Shown here in pieces: positions 13,924 to 15,508 of a stretch of 15,508 bases of DNA. Every line of letters begins with the position of its first letter. Position 1 is the first letter of the stretch. The stretch is taken from the NCBI GenBank assembly GCA_016839425.1, contig JAEOUI010000293.1:1-15508 (forward strand), written 5' to 3'. The notes beneath the pieces are model-generated. The model was not told the DNA's origin, made no database searches, and saw only the letters and a program-made list of their open reading frames with translations. Source of the DNA: Promethearchaeota archaeon. GTDB lineage: Archaea; Asgardarchaeota; Lokiarchaeia; Sigynarchaeales; SOKP01. The position numbers and the translations under genes are program-made.

Positions 13924-14094
13924 AATTTAGTTGAATATATCGTTTATAGCTATTATTATCGAACATATGTGGGTCCGAGAACCTCGGAAGACACGTCAAT
14001 TCCTGGATACGAACTATATGCCCTATTAGGAGTAAGTGCCTTTGCAATTTTTGGCGTTACTTACGCCGTCAAGTGCAAGAAATTATCCAAATAA
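13924..14094 (+). pseudogene. C-terminal remnant of a secreted CTERM-like protein
   Basis: After an in-frame TAG (13921-13923), 56 codons up to TAA (14092-14094) encode a close match to the last part of the intact gene at 14258. The remnant reads VEYIVYSYYY, then TSIPGYELYALLGVSAFAIF and a lysine-rich tail (VKCKKLSK). The intact copy reads VDYLYSYSTK, then SGIPGYEIYSLIGVSAIAIF and KRKRIFN. No start codon with a signal peptide exists upstream in this frame, and the N-terminal three quarters are missing. The 3' flanks of both copies are also alike (AATTAAATTTA-C/T-CTTTTTT), so a whole gene with its terminator was duplicated and this copy decayed. Confidence 0.75.
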
Positions 14095-14128
14095 AGGGTA
14101 ATCAAAAAATATCTAAATTAAATTTATC

Positions 14129-14144
14129 TTTTTTTTTTACTTTT
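14129..14144 (+). terminator. T-rich terminator of the remnant gene
   Basis: Ten consecutive T, then AC and four more T, follow about 35 bases after the remnant's stop codon. The sequence matches the one after the intact paralog. The bases from here to 14257 hold only the promoter region of the next gene. Confidence 0.4.
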
Positions 14145-14257
14145 AAATGAATTCTTAAAACCAGTTAGCAACCATTAAAAAGGATCAAAAATAAATACTG
14201 TTAATTTATTATCTTTAACAATCCAACATTTCTAATTTAATTAAAAAGGTATCAAGA

Positions 14258-15163
14258 ATGCACAAAAAAAGAATATTGTCATTTACCCTGATTGGCATGA
14301 TGTGCCTGCTGTGTTTAATATCCTCCATGTCGAGCGTACAAGCGGCACCAGGAGATCTAGGCATTAATTTCATTTCCGAAGGAGACTCATATGTAAAGGA
14401 GGTTGTTTATTCAGAAACAAATCACACGAGGCAATATAGGTCAGAAGGTTCACATGATATGGAATATAGCGAGGGCATGTTATCAGACATAACTGTAAAC
14501 ATAACTGAGGTTAACTTGACTTTGAATCAGATATATTACCGATATGAAGACTATTATTCCACCAGCAACATCATGGTTTCAAATAGTTCAGAATGGATTT
14601 ATGTGTTTGTTTATGAAGATAACGATGGCGACAACCTCATGGATTCAGTTGTGTTTGGTTCCGGAGGATGGATGGGATATTATCAAGTAATTGCGGGAAC
14701 TTGGGAAACATTCACGGATAACATGGACGATCTCCAACAAGACCTTGAATGGGCCAAGGGGAATGTAAGCACTTTTGATTATTCGTTGAACATTGACGAT
14801 ACAGGGCAAAAAATCGAAATAACTATAGAGTATCAAATGGAAGACCTTCCATGGTCGGGTACTGACGAATCAGTTATATACAATGTAAGACAAACATTCA
14901 AGCTTGATTACGATGATTTTGTTCTAAGCAGATATGAACGTACAAACGAAGTAACGCTCAATTCTATAGAAAACGAGGCGTACTTGAAAAATAATGACCT
15001 GATAATTACTGTGGACTATCTATATAGTTATAGCACGAAATTTAAAACTCCAGGAGAGAGTAGTGGAATCCCAGGATACGAAATCTATTCCTTGATTGGA
15101 GTTAGCGCCATTGCAATTTTCAGTATTGCGTATATCATCAAGCGCAAAAGAATATTTAATTAA
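14258..15163 (+). CDS. Secreted surface protein with CTERM-type anchor (Loki-CTERM-like)
   Basis: The product is 301 residues. A classical signal peptide occupies about 1-29 (basic MHKKR, hydrophobic core, VQA cleavage context). The mature part is polar, tyrosine-rich and beta-like, with five N-glycosylation sequons (N55HT, N81IT, N86LT, N109SS, N169VS) and a likely calcium loop DNDGDNLMD (121-129, aspartates at 121, 123, 125, 129). The C-terminus has the three-part form of archaeosortase-type sorting signals: SSGIPGYE (268-275), a membrane helix (about 276-294) and the basic tail KRKRIFN. This resembles the Loki-CTERM signal of Lokiarchaeia. The protein is probably exported and anchored outside the membrane. 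AGGT lies 7 bases before the ATG. The mature domain is not recognised, and its ligand or role is unknown. A decayed copy precedes it and a paralog follows. Confidence 0.8.
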   Translation: MHKKRILSFTLIGMMCLLCLISSMSSVQAAPGDLGINFISEGDSYVKEVVYSETNHTRQYRSEGSHDMEYSEGMLSDITVNITEVNLTLNQIYYRYEDYYSTSNIMVSNSSEWIYVFVYEDNDGDNLMDSVVFGSGGWMGYYQVIAGTWETFTDNMDDLQQDLEWAKGNVSTFDYSLNIDDTGQKIEITIEYQMEDLPWSGTDESVIYNVRQTFKLDYDDFVLSRYERTNEVTLNSIENEAYLKNNDLIITVDYLYSYSTKFKTPGESSGIPGYEIYSLIGVSAIAIFSIAYIIKRKRIFN

Positions 15164-15194
15164 CGAATTTCAAAATCTTCAAATTAAATTTACC

Positions 15195-15208
15195 TTTTTT
15201 TCTTTTTT
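15195..15208 (+). terminator. T-rich terminator after the secreted protein gene
   Basis: Seven T, one C and six T follow 32 bases after the stop codon. The flank resembles the one downstream of the remnant at 14094. Confidence 0.5.
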
Positions 15209-15327
15209 AATATATTCTAATAACTCACTTTCGATTCATATTCAATTTCATCCAATATCTCTTTAAATTAAATTATTCGTACCTTTTTATCACTAGTTCA
15301 ATTTTAAAAAGAGAAGAAAAAATTACG

Positions 15328-15508
15328 GTGAAATATTTGAATAGAAAAATAATTTTTATTTTTAATATTAGCGTCTTAGCGTGTTTACTTTTAATTTCTT
15401 TATCGCTTCCTATTGCAATGGCTGCCTCAGGAGAAAAAGGCGTTAATGTGATCAAGCAAGGAAAGCATTACTACCAAGGAAGAACGATTATCAGAGAGGA
15501 AATTGTAA
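15328..15508 (+). CDS. Secreted paralog of the 301-residue surface protein, partial
   Basis: An open frame from GTG 15328 runs off the window after 60 codons. It encodes a signal peptide (KYLNRKIIFIFN, a hydrophobic core, then PIAMAA) followed by SGEKGVNVIKQGKHYYQGRT. The segment after the cleavage site matches the same place in the 301-residue protein: AASGEKGVNVIKQG against AAPGDLGINFISEG. It is therefore a third member of the local family. An alternative start is TTG 15337, preceded by GGTGA 5 bases upstream, which still leaves a full signal peptide. A TATA-like TTTTAAAAAG (15302-15311) lies a little over 20 bases before the GTG and would fit a nearly leaderless message from it. The C-terminal anchor is expected beyond the window. 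Confidence 0.7.
   Translation, partial: MKYLNRKIIFIFNISVLACLLLISLSLPIAMAASGEKGVNVIKQGKHYYQGRTIIREEIV

Noticed and set aside
13859..14047. Minus-strand 62-codon frame in the region after the longin-like gene
   Set aside because: It is antisense to the CTERM-like remnant, whose plus-strand homology to the intact neighbour is clear.
13924..14094. A functional small membrane protein rather than a remnant
   Set aside because: The only in-frame initiator-like codon (GTG 13969) would give a short peptide without a signal sequence, while its end matches just the C-terminal anchor of the neighbouring gene.
15273..15455. Minus-strand 60-codon frame near the right edge
   Set aside because: It is antisense to the signal peptide of the third secreted paralog and has no supporting signal.

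Overview
The window looks like a piece of an Asgard archaeal chromosome, most likely from the Lokiarchaeia or a close relative. This is judged from gene content and was not confirmed by any search. The DNA is very AT-rich. Several genes have a TATA-like box about 25 bases before the start codon with little or no 5' leader, which is archaeal. Two proteins carry the longin/roadblock-like fold that Asgard genomes hold in many copies. The last genes encode secreted proteins ending in a motif (IPGY), a membrane helix and a basic tail, like the archaeosortase-type signals of Lokiarchaeia. I saw no rRNA, tRNA, CRISPR array, insertion sequence or phage gene.

Region 1 (1-5003) is mainly metabolic. On the minus strand lie a fused alpha-beta ADP-forming acyl/acetyl-CoA synthetase (acetyl-CoA to acetate plus ATP) and, after it, the start of a dethiobiotin-synthetase/phosphotransacetylase-like P-loop protein cut by the window edge. 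A transporter of the oxalate/formate (OFA) family is transcribed divergently from the synthetase, across a shared region with possible operator half-sites. A cyclophilin-type peptidyl-prolyl isomerase follows with its own promoter.

Region 2 (5004-10088) begins with a 706-residue coiled-coil protein ending in HEAT-like repeats, then two small proteins I do not recognise. Next come a CooC-type ATPase (nickel insertion into CO dehydrogenase), a CDP-alcohol phosphatidyltransferase (phospholipid head groups) and, on the minus strand, HypC ([NiFe]-hydrogenase maturation). With region 1 these suggest an anaerobe using CO dehydrogenase, hydrogenase and acetyl-CoA/acetate chemistry. The catalytic subunits themselves are not in the window.

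Region 3 (10150-13843) is lineage-specific: an unrecognised 282-residue protein, a longin-like protein with a C-terminal four-cysteine knuckle, and a doubtful 74-codon ORF, all on the minus strand. A plus-strand pair follows, an eight-helix membrane protein overlapped by a soluble longin-like protein. The pair could be a membrane sensor and its cytoplasmic partner.

Region 4 (13844-15508) is a small tandem family of secreted, probably surface-anchored proteins: a decayed C-terminal remnant of one copy, one intact copy (301 residues), and the signal peptide and N-terminus of a third running off the end.
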